Assembly (NCBI GenBank): GCA_026129685.1
Contig: JAHCHO010000005.1
Span: 328,988 to 392,987 of the forward strand
Length of the DNA: 64,000 bases
Reading direction: 5' to 3'
DNA from: Fimbriimonadaceae bacterium
GTDB lineage: Bacteria > Armatimonadota > Fimbriimonadia > Fimbriimonadales > Fimbriimonadaceae
The position numbers and the translations under genes were made by a program. Shown here piece by piece: positions 52,723-63,966 of this stretch. The notes under the pieces are model-generated. The model searched no databases, was not told where the DNA came from, and worked only from the letters and a program-made list of their open reading frames with translations. Position 1 is the first letter of the stretch. Each line of letters begins with the position of its first letter.

Positions 52723-53894
52723 CCGGCGCGTTTCGGATCGCCCGGGCGCATGCGAACCGGCTTGAGTTGAAGCCGCTCACGCCCGGACTCCGAGATGGGG
52801 GTGGCGAGTCGGTACCGGCGGCCCCGGAGATCGAGGAAGCGACCGTCGTCGGAGAGCCGCGCACGGATCAGAAGGTCGTCCTGGGTCGCCCAACACGCGA
52901 TGCCGCCCTTGACGTCTCCGACCAACGTTCCGGGTCCGTCGAGCGCACGGCGGAGGTCGCCCTGGCGGGCGAGCAACACGACCGAGGTGGGCTCCTCGCG
53001 CGGGGCGCGCAAGCGAGCGGCCACGTCGGAAGCCATGGGCGTGACCTCGTTCGCATCAATGGCGACCGGGTCGCCCGTCACCGCGTCCACGTAGACGGTC
53101 TGGACCTCCGTCGCTCCCTCGGCGTTCCGACCCCAGAACTCGACGATCGCGAACGCTTGCAGGCGGCGCGCGGCGAAGTTGGCCCGATGGACCGCCGTCA
53201 TGGCGTGAACGGCGTCCTCCCGGTCGAAGAACGGAACGGCGAGGTGGAAGGCGATCGGCTTGGCGACGGCCGAGGGCATCGGCCGGTGCGCGAGGTACGT
53301 CGCCATGGCGGTGCGGCGGGCCGCTTCCAGGCTAACCCGAGGCGTCGCCCGGGCGGCGTCGAGGCCGCGGGGAAGCACGATAACGCCGCTGAACGAGGTC
53401 GGGCAACCCGAGATCCGGTCGAGCGTCACCGAGGCGCCCGCCCACCTCCATATCGGAAGCTCTCCCAGGCCGGCTCTAAGGTCATAGGTGACTCGGGTCT
53501 GCCCCATGCTTCTCGGCGTGAGGATCGGTCGGTAGGGCTCGGGGAGATGCGCCCTCGCCAGACGGTGCGCGATCTCGGCGCAGGCTTCTGGCGAGAGCGG
53601 CGTCAGGTCGGGGATCGGTCGAATCCGATCGCCGTACGCGTCGAGGCGGAGCAGCGCGATCCGACCATCGGGGCCGAACTCCACTGTAAAGTCACCTGCC
53701 ACGTAACGTTGAAGGGCGACCCCGCGCGAGACGAGGCGCACGGGCGACGTACTTATCGCGATCGCGTCGCGACGGGCGGCGGGCGCCGCGAACGCGACGT
53801 CGAGGAATGCGCCTAACCGCGCCTGTACGCTTGCCTCTTCCTGAGGGCTCGTTTGGGCCGAGAGAGCCGAGGCGAGGAGGAGAATCGGGATCAT
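52719..53894 (-). CDS. Hypothetical secreted protein
   Basis: The 391-residue protein has a signal peptide (PILLLASALSAQ). The remainder is alpha/beta with PepSY-like phrases (TVYVDAVTGDPVAID) in the middle of the chain, but I cannot assign a domain. The ATG at 53894 is chosen because AAGGTG lies six bases upstream and the signal peptide begins there; a GTG start three codons upstream is possible. Function unknown. Confidence 0.7.
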   Translation of the reverse strand: MIPILLLASALSAQTSPQEEASVQARLGAFLDVAFAAPAARRDAIAISTSPVRLVSRGVALQRYVAGDFTVEFGPDGRIALLRLDAYGDRIRPIPDLTPLSPEACAEIAHRLARAHLPEPYRPILTPRSMGQTRVTYDLRAGLGELPIWRWAGASVTLDRISGCPTSFSGVIVLPRGLDAARATPRVSLEAARRTAMATYLAHRPMPSAVAKPIAFHLAVPFFDREDAVHAMTAVHRANFAARRLQAFAIVEFWGRNAEGATEVQTVYVDAVTGDPVAIDANEVTPMASDVAARLRAPREEPTSVVLLARQGDLRRALDGPGTLVGDVKGGIACWATQDDLLIRARLSDDGRFLDLRGRRYRLATPISESGRERLQLKPVRMRPGDPKRAG

Positions 53895-53931
53895 AGCTGT
53901 CACCTTGTGGAATCCGGGGACGGACGGCGGA

Positions 53932-54482
53932 TCAGTCTCCCGCCGCCACGGGGAGCCGAACCCACGTCCGTCGTACGCTGTTCGGCGTGCCTCCGAGGAG
54001 GGTAGCTTCGGCCAGCGAAAGGTACACGAAACGCGACCGGGAGACCGAATCGCCTCTCAGGAGCATGTAGCACCTGTCCGCCGAACCTACCGGGCCATAG
54101 TGGGGTTGGTAGGTCGCCTCCGCGGTGACCTCGATGGGGATCGCTTGCCCGTGCGTGAACTCGGTGGATGAGAAACGGTAGGCATAGTTGGCTAACCAAG
54201 CGGGTCCGGCGATCGAGAGCACTTGCTCGGACCCGATCCTCATGCTCAGGTTGAGCAAGCGCGCGTGCCCCACAACGCCGGCGGGTCCGGGTTGCCGTCG
54301 GTCTTCGGCGTGTGGCCCAATTCGAGCGTGAACTCCACTTTCGTGTCGCTCACCTTCTCGCCCTCGGTGAGACCGTGCAGTTCGGTCCACACCGATCCCG
54401 GCGGTACCGGCTTCTCGAACCGCGTGTCGGCCGACGCGCACGACGCGGCCAGAGCGATGACCCCCGGCAGGACGCCTTTCAT
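53932..54482 (-). pseudogene. Small secreted protein interrupted by a frameshift
   Basis: The 5' part (54482 to 54246) encodes a signal peptide (LPGVIALAASCASAD) and ends in a premature stop. A second frame, one base off, continues from about 54290 with GVVGHARLLNLSMRIG and runs to 53932. Joined with a single-base correction near 54250-54300 they give a ~183-residue protein with plausible sequence throughout. Either the gene is broken or the assembly lost a base. A G12 tract sits 12 bases upstream of the start codon. No domain recognised. Confidence 0.6.
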
Positions 54483-54786
54483 CGCCTCCTTTTACCCCCC
54501 CCCCCCGAGAGGCAAGGGACTTCCTGAGACGAAAGGACGGGCGGCCCAAATTGAAGCGGGGCACCCGCGGTGCGAGTGCCCCTACTCCCTTCCTCCGTCT
54601 AGCCTGGCTAGGCTCTCGTTCGTCCCGTCCCTCGAGACGGTGAACGTGATGGTTGGTAGCGCCGCTCTTCGGGTCAAGCCCTAGGCTCTTTGGCCGCGGT
54701 CGCCGGAGTCGTTGCCGATCCGTGCCTCTAGAATAGCGCATGGGCGAGTCGAAAGCAAGGCCTGCGGGACCGACTTCAAGAATCGT
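54483..54786 (-). other. 304-base leader/intergenic region with a promoter, hairpin and G12 tract
   Basis: This gap between pyrE and the frameshifted secreted gene contains a sigma70-like promoter (54730-54758), a hairpin GGGGCAC/GTGCCCC (54558-54582) and a run of 12 C on the plus strand (G12 on the coding strand, 54495-54506), followed by AGGAGG and the ATG. I see no known riboswitch consensus. Confidence 0.6.
54730..54758 (-). promoter_or_regulatory. Sigma70-like promoter of the G12-tract gene
   Basis: On the minus strand TTGCTT (54753-54758) is followed after exactly 17 bases by TATTCT (54730-54735). The transcript would have a leader of about 240 bases before the ATG at 54482. Confidence 0.5.
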
Positions 54787-55359
54787 TCACCCTTTCCGGG
54801 TGCCGGGCTTGAGGACGGGGATGGCGGCCAGCCAATCCGGCACCGCGTCGCAGGGGTAGGACGTGGCAGCGACCCGGTGGGCGGCGTAGAAGGGCGCGCC
54901 GAAATCGAGGGACGACTCCGACCGATCGATCAGCACCGCGACCCCCGCCACGGTGCCTCCCGCCGCGCGCACGACCTGGTTGACCTCGAACACGGAGCGC
55001 CCGGTCGTCAGCACGTCGTCCACGACGAGCACCCGCGCCCCCGGCGCGATCATCGCGTTGCGGCGGAGCGTCTTCACCCCGTCCTCGGTCTCGACGTAGA
55101 GGCCCTCGCACCCCAGTTGGCGGGCGACCTCGAAGGCGATGATGATGCCGCCCGTAGTGGGACCCGCGACCACCTGGATTCGGTCGGCGCGGAATCGGTC
55201 GGCGATCCGGGCGCAAAGCGCGCTCAGCACGTCCGGCCGTTCGAGGATGCGGAACTTTTCGACGTAGAGATCGCTGTGTCGGCCGCTCGTGAGAAGGAAG
55301 TGGCCGCGAAGCAACCCGCCGCAGGATTCGAGCAGGGCGTCCAGGTCGAGGTCCGCCAT
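54787..55359 (-). CDS. pyrE: Orotate phosphoribosyltransferase
   Basis: The 190-residue protein has GHFLLTSGRHSDLYVEKF at the N-terminus, VVAGPTTGGIIIAFEVA and the PRPP-binding loop VLVVDDVLTTGRSV. It adds phosphoribose to orotate in UMP synthesis. Its ATG overlaps the panD stop (TGATG), so the two are co-translated. Confidence 0.94.
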   Translation of the reverse strand: MADLDLDALLESCGGLLRGHFLLTSGRHSDLYVEKFRILERPDVLSALCARIADRFRADRIQVVAGPTTGGIIIAFEVARQLGCEGLYVETEDGVKTLRRNAMIAPGARVLVVDDVLTTGRSVFEVNQVVRAAGGTVAGVAVLIDRSESSLDFGAPFYAAHRVAATSYPCDAVPDWLAAIPVLKPGTRKG

Positions 55360-55721
55360 CAGCCGACCACGCAGTAGGGGGTCATGTCCCGAACGACCTC
55401 GTTGCACTCGTCGAGCAGCACCATCTTGGGTTCGATGGGCTCGTCGGTGAGTGCGAAGGCGGCGATGATCACCCGGTCGCCCGTCTTGAAGAAGTGGGCG
55501 GCGCCCCCGTTGAGCCCGATCACGCCGGGGGGTCCGGCGAAAACGTAGGTTTCGATCCGCGAGGTACCGTCCACTGCCCATACGTGGACCAACTCGCCGT
55601 CGAGCAGCCCGACCCGCTCCATCAGGCGTCGGTCAATCTCGATGCTTCCCACGTAGTCGGGGTTTGCGTAGGTCACGCGGGCGTGGTGGAGCTTAGACTT
55701 GAGCAGTTGCAGGAGCCGCAT
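55359..55721 (-). CDS. panD: Aspartate 1-decarboxylase
   Basis: The 120-residue protein matches PanD: KSKLHHARVTYANPDYVGSIEID with the Gly-Ser self-cleavage site that generates the pyruvoyl group, ETYVFAGPPG, GLNGGAAHFFKTGDRVII. It makes beta-alanine for pantothenate and CoA. Its start overlaps the 3' end of ccmF by 29 bases. Confidence 0.95.
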   Translation of the reverse strand: MRLLQLLKSKLHHARVTYANPDYVGSIEIDRRLMERVGLLDGELVHVWAVDGTSRIETYVFAGPPGVIGLNGGAAHFFKTGDRVIIAAFALTDEPIEPKMVLLDECNEVVRDMTPYCVVG

Positions 55722-58107
55722 CGGTTTCGGGACGTGAGTCGTCGGTTTCCGGTTGGTGGTTCGGGACGGGCGAATGGCCCCGGGCGCGAAGGCGACGCCG
55801 CTTCTCCCAGGCCGCGAGCAGGCCGCCAAGCGTGAGGATACCGGTTCCGATCCAGACGAGCAGGGTCAGAGGTTTGTAGAAGATCTCGATGGGGAACCAC
55901 GGCTTGACGTAGCGGAGTTGGACGGTGGCCTCGCCGGTGGCGGCGTCGAGCCGATCGAGGACGAGGTTGTAGTGCTCGTTCAAGAGCAGGGGCCGGCGTG
56001 AGATCTCGCCCGGTCCGCCGATCTTCAGGCCCGCCTCGCCTTCGGCCTGACCTTCCTCGCCGACCAGACGAAAGCGGCCGACGAACTCGGTGCCCGCCGC
56101 CCCCGCCTCGCCCTTCCGCTGGGAATCGAGGTAGGTCACTTGGTAGTCGCCGACCACCTTGGTCTGCCCTTTCGCCAATGTCACCGGTTCGCTCGCCTCA
56201 CCGTCGATGATCTGCGGATGGAGGGCGAGGTACATGTCGTGGCTCAGCGACTCCTGGACGTGGGGCCAGACCATCGGCTGGGGCTCTGCGCCGGGTTGGC
56301 GCGAGAGGACGTAGTAGTGCCCGGGTCGCGCTTCAAAGGTGGAGCCGTCCGGGCGGGTCACCTCAAAACGAACCTGGTTGTTGCGATCGAGCCAATCGCC
56401 CGTGATCCCCTTGTAGGCGACGAGGTAACCGAGGCCGGTGGCGGGCGATCCGTCCTGAACGAAAATCTGGGCCCTCTGCTCGAAGCCGCGCGACACGATC
56501 AGCCCGGTCATTAGGACGGCGAGTCCGAGGTGGGCGACGAACCCACCGATCGACAACTTCGCCCGCTTCCAGGTTTCCCCGATCCGCCACAGGTTCGCGA
56601 TCGCCGCAAAAAGGCACACACCGACCAGGACGAACATCCAGGGGAAGAGGAGGATACGTCCGAAAGGGGTCGGCACCGAGGCATCGAGGTCGGCTCGGAC
56701 ACCCCATTCTCGATGCAGGGCGAAGTAGATCGCAAAGCCCAAGGCGCCGAAGGTGAGGCTGAGGACGTTCACGAGGCGGCGCAAGAGGGCCCCCAGCCCC
56801 ATGGCGCGCCACGAGACGAAGGGGGCCACGCCGACCAAGAGCATGATCGGCACGAAGAACCAGACGACCACTTGGTGGTAGAGCGCTTCCTCGACCACCT
56901 TCGGCTTCTGGCCGCGCAACGCCATGATCATCGGCACGCTCATTCCAATGGCGGTGGCAAGGGCCAGGCCGGCGAGGAGGAAGGAGCCGAAACGGTACAT
57001 CGCCTCGCGCCGCAATCGTCCGGCGGCTTTGGGCGCGGGCGCTTGGACGACGGTCGTCCGGTAACGAAACCAGACGGCCAGATAGGCGACCGAACTCAGC
57101 ACGAAGAAGCCGAGGAGGAGGAAATGGGCGGTGCGTTCCATCCGGGCGAAGCTGTGGACGCTCGTTTCCGCTAGAAACCCGGACCGGGTGAGAAAGGTGC
57201 CGTAGACGAAGGCGAGGAAGGGCAATCCCCCGAAGAGCAGATTGGTCGCGGCCCATCGTCGGTCCGCCGCCTGGGCGATCAACCCGTGGACAAAGCACGC
57301 CGCAAGCAGCCAGGGCACGAACGAGACGTTCTCGACCGGATCCCAAGCCCAGAAACCGCCCCACCCCAGGGTCTCGTACGCCCAGAAGCCGCCCATACAG
57401 AGCCCGAGTCCGGTAACCGAGGTCGCAAGGAGCGCCCATGGCCGAACCCGAGCGACCCAGGAGTGGGGGTCGCGCACGATCATCGCGCTGAACGCCCAGC
57501 AGGCCAACACCGTCAGCGATCCGAAGCCCAGGAAGATGGTCGGAGGGTGGATGGTCACCCAGTAGTTCTGGAGGGCCGGGGTCATCCCCGCGCCGTCGGG
57601 CGGTATGCGGTCGAGGATACGACCCTCGACCACCCAAGGCTTGAACGGCGACTCGAACGCGAGTATTCCCGCCAGGGCGGCCAAGAACGTGGCATAGGGA
57701 ATCGTGAACCATTTCCGGTACTCGCTCCCGACCCGGCGCGCGGCGAAAAGACCGAACACGGCGGATGCGACCGCCCAGAGTAGGAAACTCCCCTCTTGTC
57801 CCGACCAGACGCCCGCGATCTTGTAGCCCAGGGCGGTCGCCCTCGCCGCGTGGTCGTGGACGTATTTGAACTGGAACTGGTTTCCCACGAAGAGGGCGGC
57901 GAGGTTCGCAAACGCGCCGACCAACGAGGCGCAACCCACGGTGAAGGCGACTTTGCCCAACCGTTCACCGCTCGGCGCGCGAAGCCAACCTCCAATCGAA
58001 ACGAGCAGGGCGGCGGCGGCGAGCCACACGCATCCCCGTCCGAGCCAGCCGACGACGACCGCCCAAGTCGGGGCGACCTCCCAGTGGGCGGCGACCGCGT
58101 CTATCAT
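55693..58107 (-). CDS. ccmF: Cytochrome c-type biogenesis protein CcmF
   Basis: The 804-residue membrane protein has about 14 helices and the heme-handling WWD motif WGGFWAWDPVENVSFVPWL, plus GQEGSFLLWA, NYWVTIHPPTIFLGF and TFLTRSGFLAETSVHSFA. It delivers heme to apocytochrome c in system I. No other ccm genes are adjacent. The C-terminal 40 residues are a low-complexity tail rich in Pro, Thr and Ala. Confidence 0.95.
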   Translation of the reverse strand: MIDAVAAHWEVAPTWAVVVGWLGRGCVWLAAAALLVSIGGWLRAPSGERLGKVAFTVGCASLVGAFANLAALFVGNQFQFKYVHDHAARATALGYKIAGVWSGQEGSFLLWAVASAVFGLFAARRVGSEYRKWFTIPYATFLAALAGILAFESPFKPWVVEGRILDRIPPDGAGMTPALQNYWVTIHPPTIFLGFGSLTVLACWAFSAMIVRDPHSWVARVRPWALLATSVTGLGLCMGGFWAYETLGWGGFWAWDPVENVSFVPWLLAACFVHGLIAQAADRRWAATNLLFGGLPFLAFVYGTFLTRSGFLAETSVHSFARMERTAHFLLLGFFVLSSVAYLAVWFRYRTTVVQAPAPKAAGRLRREAMYRFGSFLLAGLALATAIGMSVPMIMALRGQKPKVVEEALYHQVVVWFFVPIMLLVGVAPFVSWRAMGLGALLRRLVNVLSLTFGALGFAIYFALHREWGVRADLDASVPTPFGRILLFPWMFVLVGVCLFAAIANLWRIGETWKRAKLSIGGFVAHLGLAVLMTGLIVSRGFEQRAQIFVQDGSPATGLGYLVAYKGITGDWLDRNNQVRFEVTRPDGSTFEARPGHYYVLSRQPGAEPQPMVWPHVQESLSHDMYLALHPQIIDGEASEPVTLAKGQTKVVGDYQVTYLDSQRKGEAGAAGTEFVGRFRLVGEEGQAEGEAGLKIGGPGEISRRPLLLNEHYNLVLDRLDAATGEATVQLRYVKPWFPIEIFYKPLTLLVWIGTGILTLGGLLAAWEKRRRLRARGHSPVPNHQPETDDSRPETDAAPATAQV

Positions 58108-58242
58108 CGGCAGGACTCCCTTTCGGTTCGGAGGCGAGAGGTGATAGGATGCGATTCGCGGTTCATGGGAGGGGGAGTCGGACGACCGTCGTCGCCCAAC
58201 GTGCTTCTACGCGCTTCGGAACGCGCCGATCGCGGCGAGCGT

Positions 58243-59217
58243 TCATCGGTCGCCAAGGATGGTCTTCCCGAAGAGGGAGGCGGCCCACTCGACGGCGGTC
58301 AGGGCGGTCTCGTTGTGGACGTCGCGGGTCGGGTTGGTCTCGACGATATCGAGTCCGACGAGGCGGTAGGGGCAGTCCTTCAGGTCGAGTCGCTCGCGCA
58401 ACAACTCGGCCAGGAGGTGCGCCTCTCGGTAGGTCAGCCCGCCGCGAACGGCCGTGCCCGTGCCGGGGGCAAGGACGGGGTCCATCGCATCGACGTCGAA
58501 GCTGATCCAGAGGTGTCGGGCTTTCGCCTTCCTCAACCACTCGTCTAAGGCCGCGACCCGGTTCTCGAGTCCACGTCGGTCGATGTCGTGCATCGTCACC
58601 GGCAGGCAACCGACCATCTCCCGAATTTGGCGGCGTTCGCCGTAGTCCACGTCTCGTAGGCCGAACCAGGCCACCCGGGACGGCCGAACGAACGCGGGGC
58701 CGACGAGGTCAAGGACGCGGCCCCACTGCTCGGAGCGCTTGGGCGTGTCCTCCGCTCGTAGGCCGAGGAGGGCGGCCAGACTCATCCCGTGCATGTTCAG
58801 GGATGGCGAGGACGACGGAGTGTTGAGGTCGGCGTGGGCGTCTACCCAGAGCACGGCGAGGTCGTCGCCGAAGGTCGCCAAGGCACCGGCGACCGAGCCG
58901 ATGGACAACGAGTGGTCGCCGCCCGCTACCAGGGGTAGGGAGCCTCGCCCTAGGATGGAGACGACGGCTTCTTTGATGTTGGGCAAGGCGGCGATCGACT
59001 CGGCGAAAAAGCGGATCGCGTCGGGACGCGAGTCGGGGTCGGGGGGCGGAACGTAGGGCACGACGTCCGGGGTCACCAAGTCGCCCCGATCCTCGATCAC
59101 ATAACCGAGCGAGCGGAGAGCCGCGAACAGCCCGGCGAGGCGCAACGCGGACGGTCCAAGCCGACTCCCCGGAAGCCGTCCGCACAGATCAAAGGGAACG
59201 CCGACGACCTCGATCAC
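58243..59217 (-). CDS. rocF: Arginase/ureohydrolase family protein
   Basis: The 324-residue protein has all manganese-site motifs: LVAGGDHSLSIGS, WVDAHADLNTPSSSPSLNMHGM and WISFDVDAMDPVLAPGTGT, with GLDIVETNP near the end. The N-terminus (GVPFDLCGRLPGSRLGPSALR) and active-site loop fit arginase, giving ornithine and urea, better than agmatinase. GTG start with TACAAT seven bases upstream. Confidence 0.9.
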   Translation of the reverse strand: MIEVVGVPFDLCGRLPGSRLGPSALRLAGLFAALRSLGYVIEDRGDLVTPDVVPYVPPPDPDSRPDAIRFFAESIAALPNIKEAVVSILGRGSLPLVAGGDHSLSIGSVAGALATFGDDLAVLWVDAHADLNTPSSSPSLNMHGMSLAALLGLRAEDTPKRSEQWGRVLDLVGPAFVRPSRVAWFGLRDVDYGERRQIREMVGCLPVTMHDIDRRGLENRVAALDEWLRKAKARHLWISFDVDAMDPVLAPGTGTAVRGGLTYREAHLLAELLRERLDLKDCPYRLVGLDIVETNPTRDVHNETALTAVEWAASLFGKTILGDR

Positions 59218-59224
59218 GGGTTCG

Positions 59225-59230
59225 ATTGTA
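59225..59230 (-). promoter_or_regulatory. -10 box TACAAT seven bases before the arginase GTG (leaderless)
   Basis: On the minus strand TACAAT is followed by CGAACCC and the GTG at 59217. There is no Shine-Dalgarno in the seven bases. Confidence 0.6.
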
Positions 59231-59275
59231 CCGGCGGGGCGGCGGGGCCGGGCGCGCGCCCGACCCCACACACCG

Positions 59276-62341
<3,066 letters not shown>

Positions 62342-62409
62342 GGTGGGAAGCGGATTCGTTCGGTCGGTCGGGCACAAGGGTGCCGGGCGTGGGCGAGAGA
62401 GGGAGGGGC

Positions 62410-62799
62410 CTACGCGGGACCGGCGCGGGACATCCACGCGCTGACGAAGCCGGATCGTCCGAGCGAGTCGTCGGGCGGTGTGAAGGTGGGTACCGTGGGT
62501 TCGGCGTCGCCGGGGTGGACGCACGCGGGTGGTTCGCGACCCGGAAGCGGCGAGTCGCCGAGCAACATCGCGAGGGCGCGCAGGGCGAGACCCGCGCTCA
62601 CGACGCTCGGCCGGTGCGCGCGGACCGTCGGTCGATCCGGGTCGTCCTCGCCCGCTGGGTCACTGTCCGACTCGACCTGCGTGAGTTCGGACTGGAGCGC
62701 GCACAAGGCGACCTGAAGCCGAACCTGCGCGGTGCCGACGTTAGGGGTCGGCGAACCCTGCAGGAAGAGGAGCATCAGGACGGGTAAGAAAGGGAACAT
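62410..62799 (-). CDS. Small secreted hypothetical protein
   Basis: The 129-residue protein begins with a signal peptide (FPFLPVLMLLFLQG); the rest is Pro/Asp/Ala-rich without a known domain. A TATAAT box (62828-62833, minus strand) lies about 28 bases upstream of the ATG. That box overlaps a longer alternative ATG at 62829, so 62799 is preferred. It is directly upstream of secA on the same strand. Coding status is moderately sure. Confidence 0.5.
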   Translation of the reverse strand: MFPFLPVLMLLFLQGSPTPNVGTAQVRLQVALCALQSELTQVESDSDPAGEDDPDRPTVRAHRPSVVSAGLALRALAMLLGDSPLPGREPPACVHPGDAEPTVPTFTPPDDSLGRSGFVSAWMSRAGPA

Positions 62800-62943
62800 C
62801 GGCGCGCGTTGCTTCCAGGCGACCCCCATTATAGACGTTCGCGGGGTGCTTGCCGTTGGGCAGGACGAGCGGGACCTTCGTCCATTTCGCCGTACCCCGC
62901 CCGCCGGTGGCGCGTTGAAATCGCGTTCTCGGCTCGGCTGAGT

Positions 62944-62949
62944 TACAAT
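62944..62949 (+). promoter_or_regulatory. -10 box TACAAT of the caspase-like gene
   Basis: TACAAT lies 26 bases before the ATG at 62976, with AGGAAAG between them as the ribosome site. This is an ordinary leadered arrangement, in contrast to the leaderless genes elsewhere in the window. Confidence 0.5.
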
Positions 62950-62975
62950 CGCAAAGCAACCGACAGGAAAGTCAC

Positions 62976-63890
62976 ATGTTTCTCAAAACCCTCCTTCGCG
63001 CGACCACGGTACTTGGTCTCGCCGCTTCATTCGCCCTTGCCAACGCCGACACGTACGCGGTGTTCTACGGCATCAACGATTACCCTGAGAGCCGGGACGA
63101 CAACGGCAAAGTTGTGGACGTGGACCTCAAAGGCGCGGTCAACGACTGCAACTCGATCAAGGTGCTTCTTACCGAGAAGTACGGCGTTCGGCCGGAGAAC
63201 GTCAAGACCTACTTTGACAAAGACGCCAATGAAAAGGGGTTCATCGAGGGACTGAAGTGGCTCATCGCCAGCGCAAAAGCCGGCGACCAGGTGTTCTTCA
63301 TGTACTCGGGCCACGGTGGGCAGATTCCGTCGCAGGACCCCAACGAGGAGGATGGCAAGGACGAGGTGATCGTCCTGGCCGACAACAAACTTGTGACCGA
63401 CAACCTGTTCGCCGAGTTGGGCAAGATGCTGACCGACGCGGGCGTTTCGGCGACGTTCTATTTCGACAGCTGTTTCAGCGGGGGAATGTCGCGGGACGCC
63501 GAGACCCGGAACAAGAGCCTGGACATCTTTCGGTCGAAGGCCCATTCGCGCATCGCCGCCGCTCAGACGAACGCGGTCAAGGCGATCGCAAAGAGCAAGG
63601 GGGCCAAGGCGGAGAAGGGCGATTTCGCCTGGCTGTTCGCAGGCCAAGAGGACCAGCCGACCAAGGACATCTCCGGCCTCGATGGCATCGAGGCCCACGG
63701 GCTCTTCACGCTCTTTATGAGCGCGGTGCTGAGCGACCATCCGGACATGACCCTCGAGAAGGCGATCGAAACCGTCGTCGAGGTTATCGCCGGGGTGAAG
63801 GACAAGGAGGGTAAGTCACGGTTCTCGCAGAAACCGCGCGCCGAGTTCTCCTCCATGGAACGGGCGGGCAAGCGCCTGATCCCCGGCTAA
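62976..63890 (+). CDS. Secreted caspase-like protease (peptidase C14/metacaspase family)
   Basis: The 304-residue protein has a signal peptide (LGLAASFALANA) and a caspase p20-like core: DTYAVFYGINDYPES, DLKGAVNDCNSIKVLL, the catalytic His113 in FFMYSGHGGQ and the catalytic Cys166 in FYFDSCFSGGM. Metacaspases cleave after Arg or Lys; the secreted location here is notable. AGGAAAG lies upstream of the ATG. The gene is complete and ends just before the damaged contig end, so partners downstream cannot be seen. Confidence 0.9.
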   Translation: MFLKTLLRATTVLGLAASFALANADTYAVFYGINDYPESRDDNGKVVDVDLKGAVNDCNSIKVLLTEKYGVRPENVKTYFDKDANEKGFIEGLKWLIASAKAGDQVFFMYSGHGGQIPSQDPNEEDGKDEVIVLADNKLVTDNLFAELGKMLTDAGVSATFYFDSCFSGGMSRDAETRNKSLDIFRSKAHSRIAAAQTNAVKAIAKSKGAKAEKGDFAWLFAGQEDQPTKDISGLDGIEAHGLFTLFMSAVLSDHPDMTLEKAIETVVEVIAGVKDKEGKSRFSQKPRAEFSSMERAGKRLIPG

Positions 63891-63907
63891 CCGTCGGGTC
63901 TCCCCCG

Positions 63908-63966
63908 TCGGGGGGGGGGGGGGGGGCGGGGGGGGGGGCCCCCCCCGGGGGGGGGGGGCGGGGGGA
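63908..63966. other. Low-complexity poly-G/poly-C contig end, probable artefact
   Basis: After the caspase stop codon the sequence becomes runs of G and C with almost no A or T. This is typical of sequencing or assembly failure at a contig end. I assign no biology to it. Confidence 0.85.

Noticed and set aside
54582..54677. A 31-codon TTG-initiated minus-strand reading frame in the leader of the G12-tract gene
   Set aside because: No ribosome site, no family match and a rare start. It probably reflects non-coding or repeat-derived DNA.
54483..54735. Long leader as a riboswitch
   Set aside because: I compared it by eye with GEMM and glycine consensus features and saw no match; only a 7-bp hairpin is clear.
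63908..63966. G-rich end as a G-quadruplex or telomere-like element
   Set aside because: Pure G and C runs at the extreme end of the window are better explained by sequencing or assembly failure.
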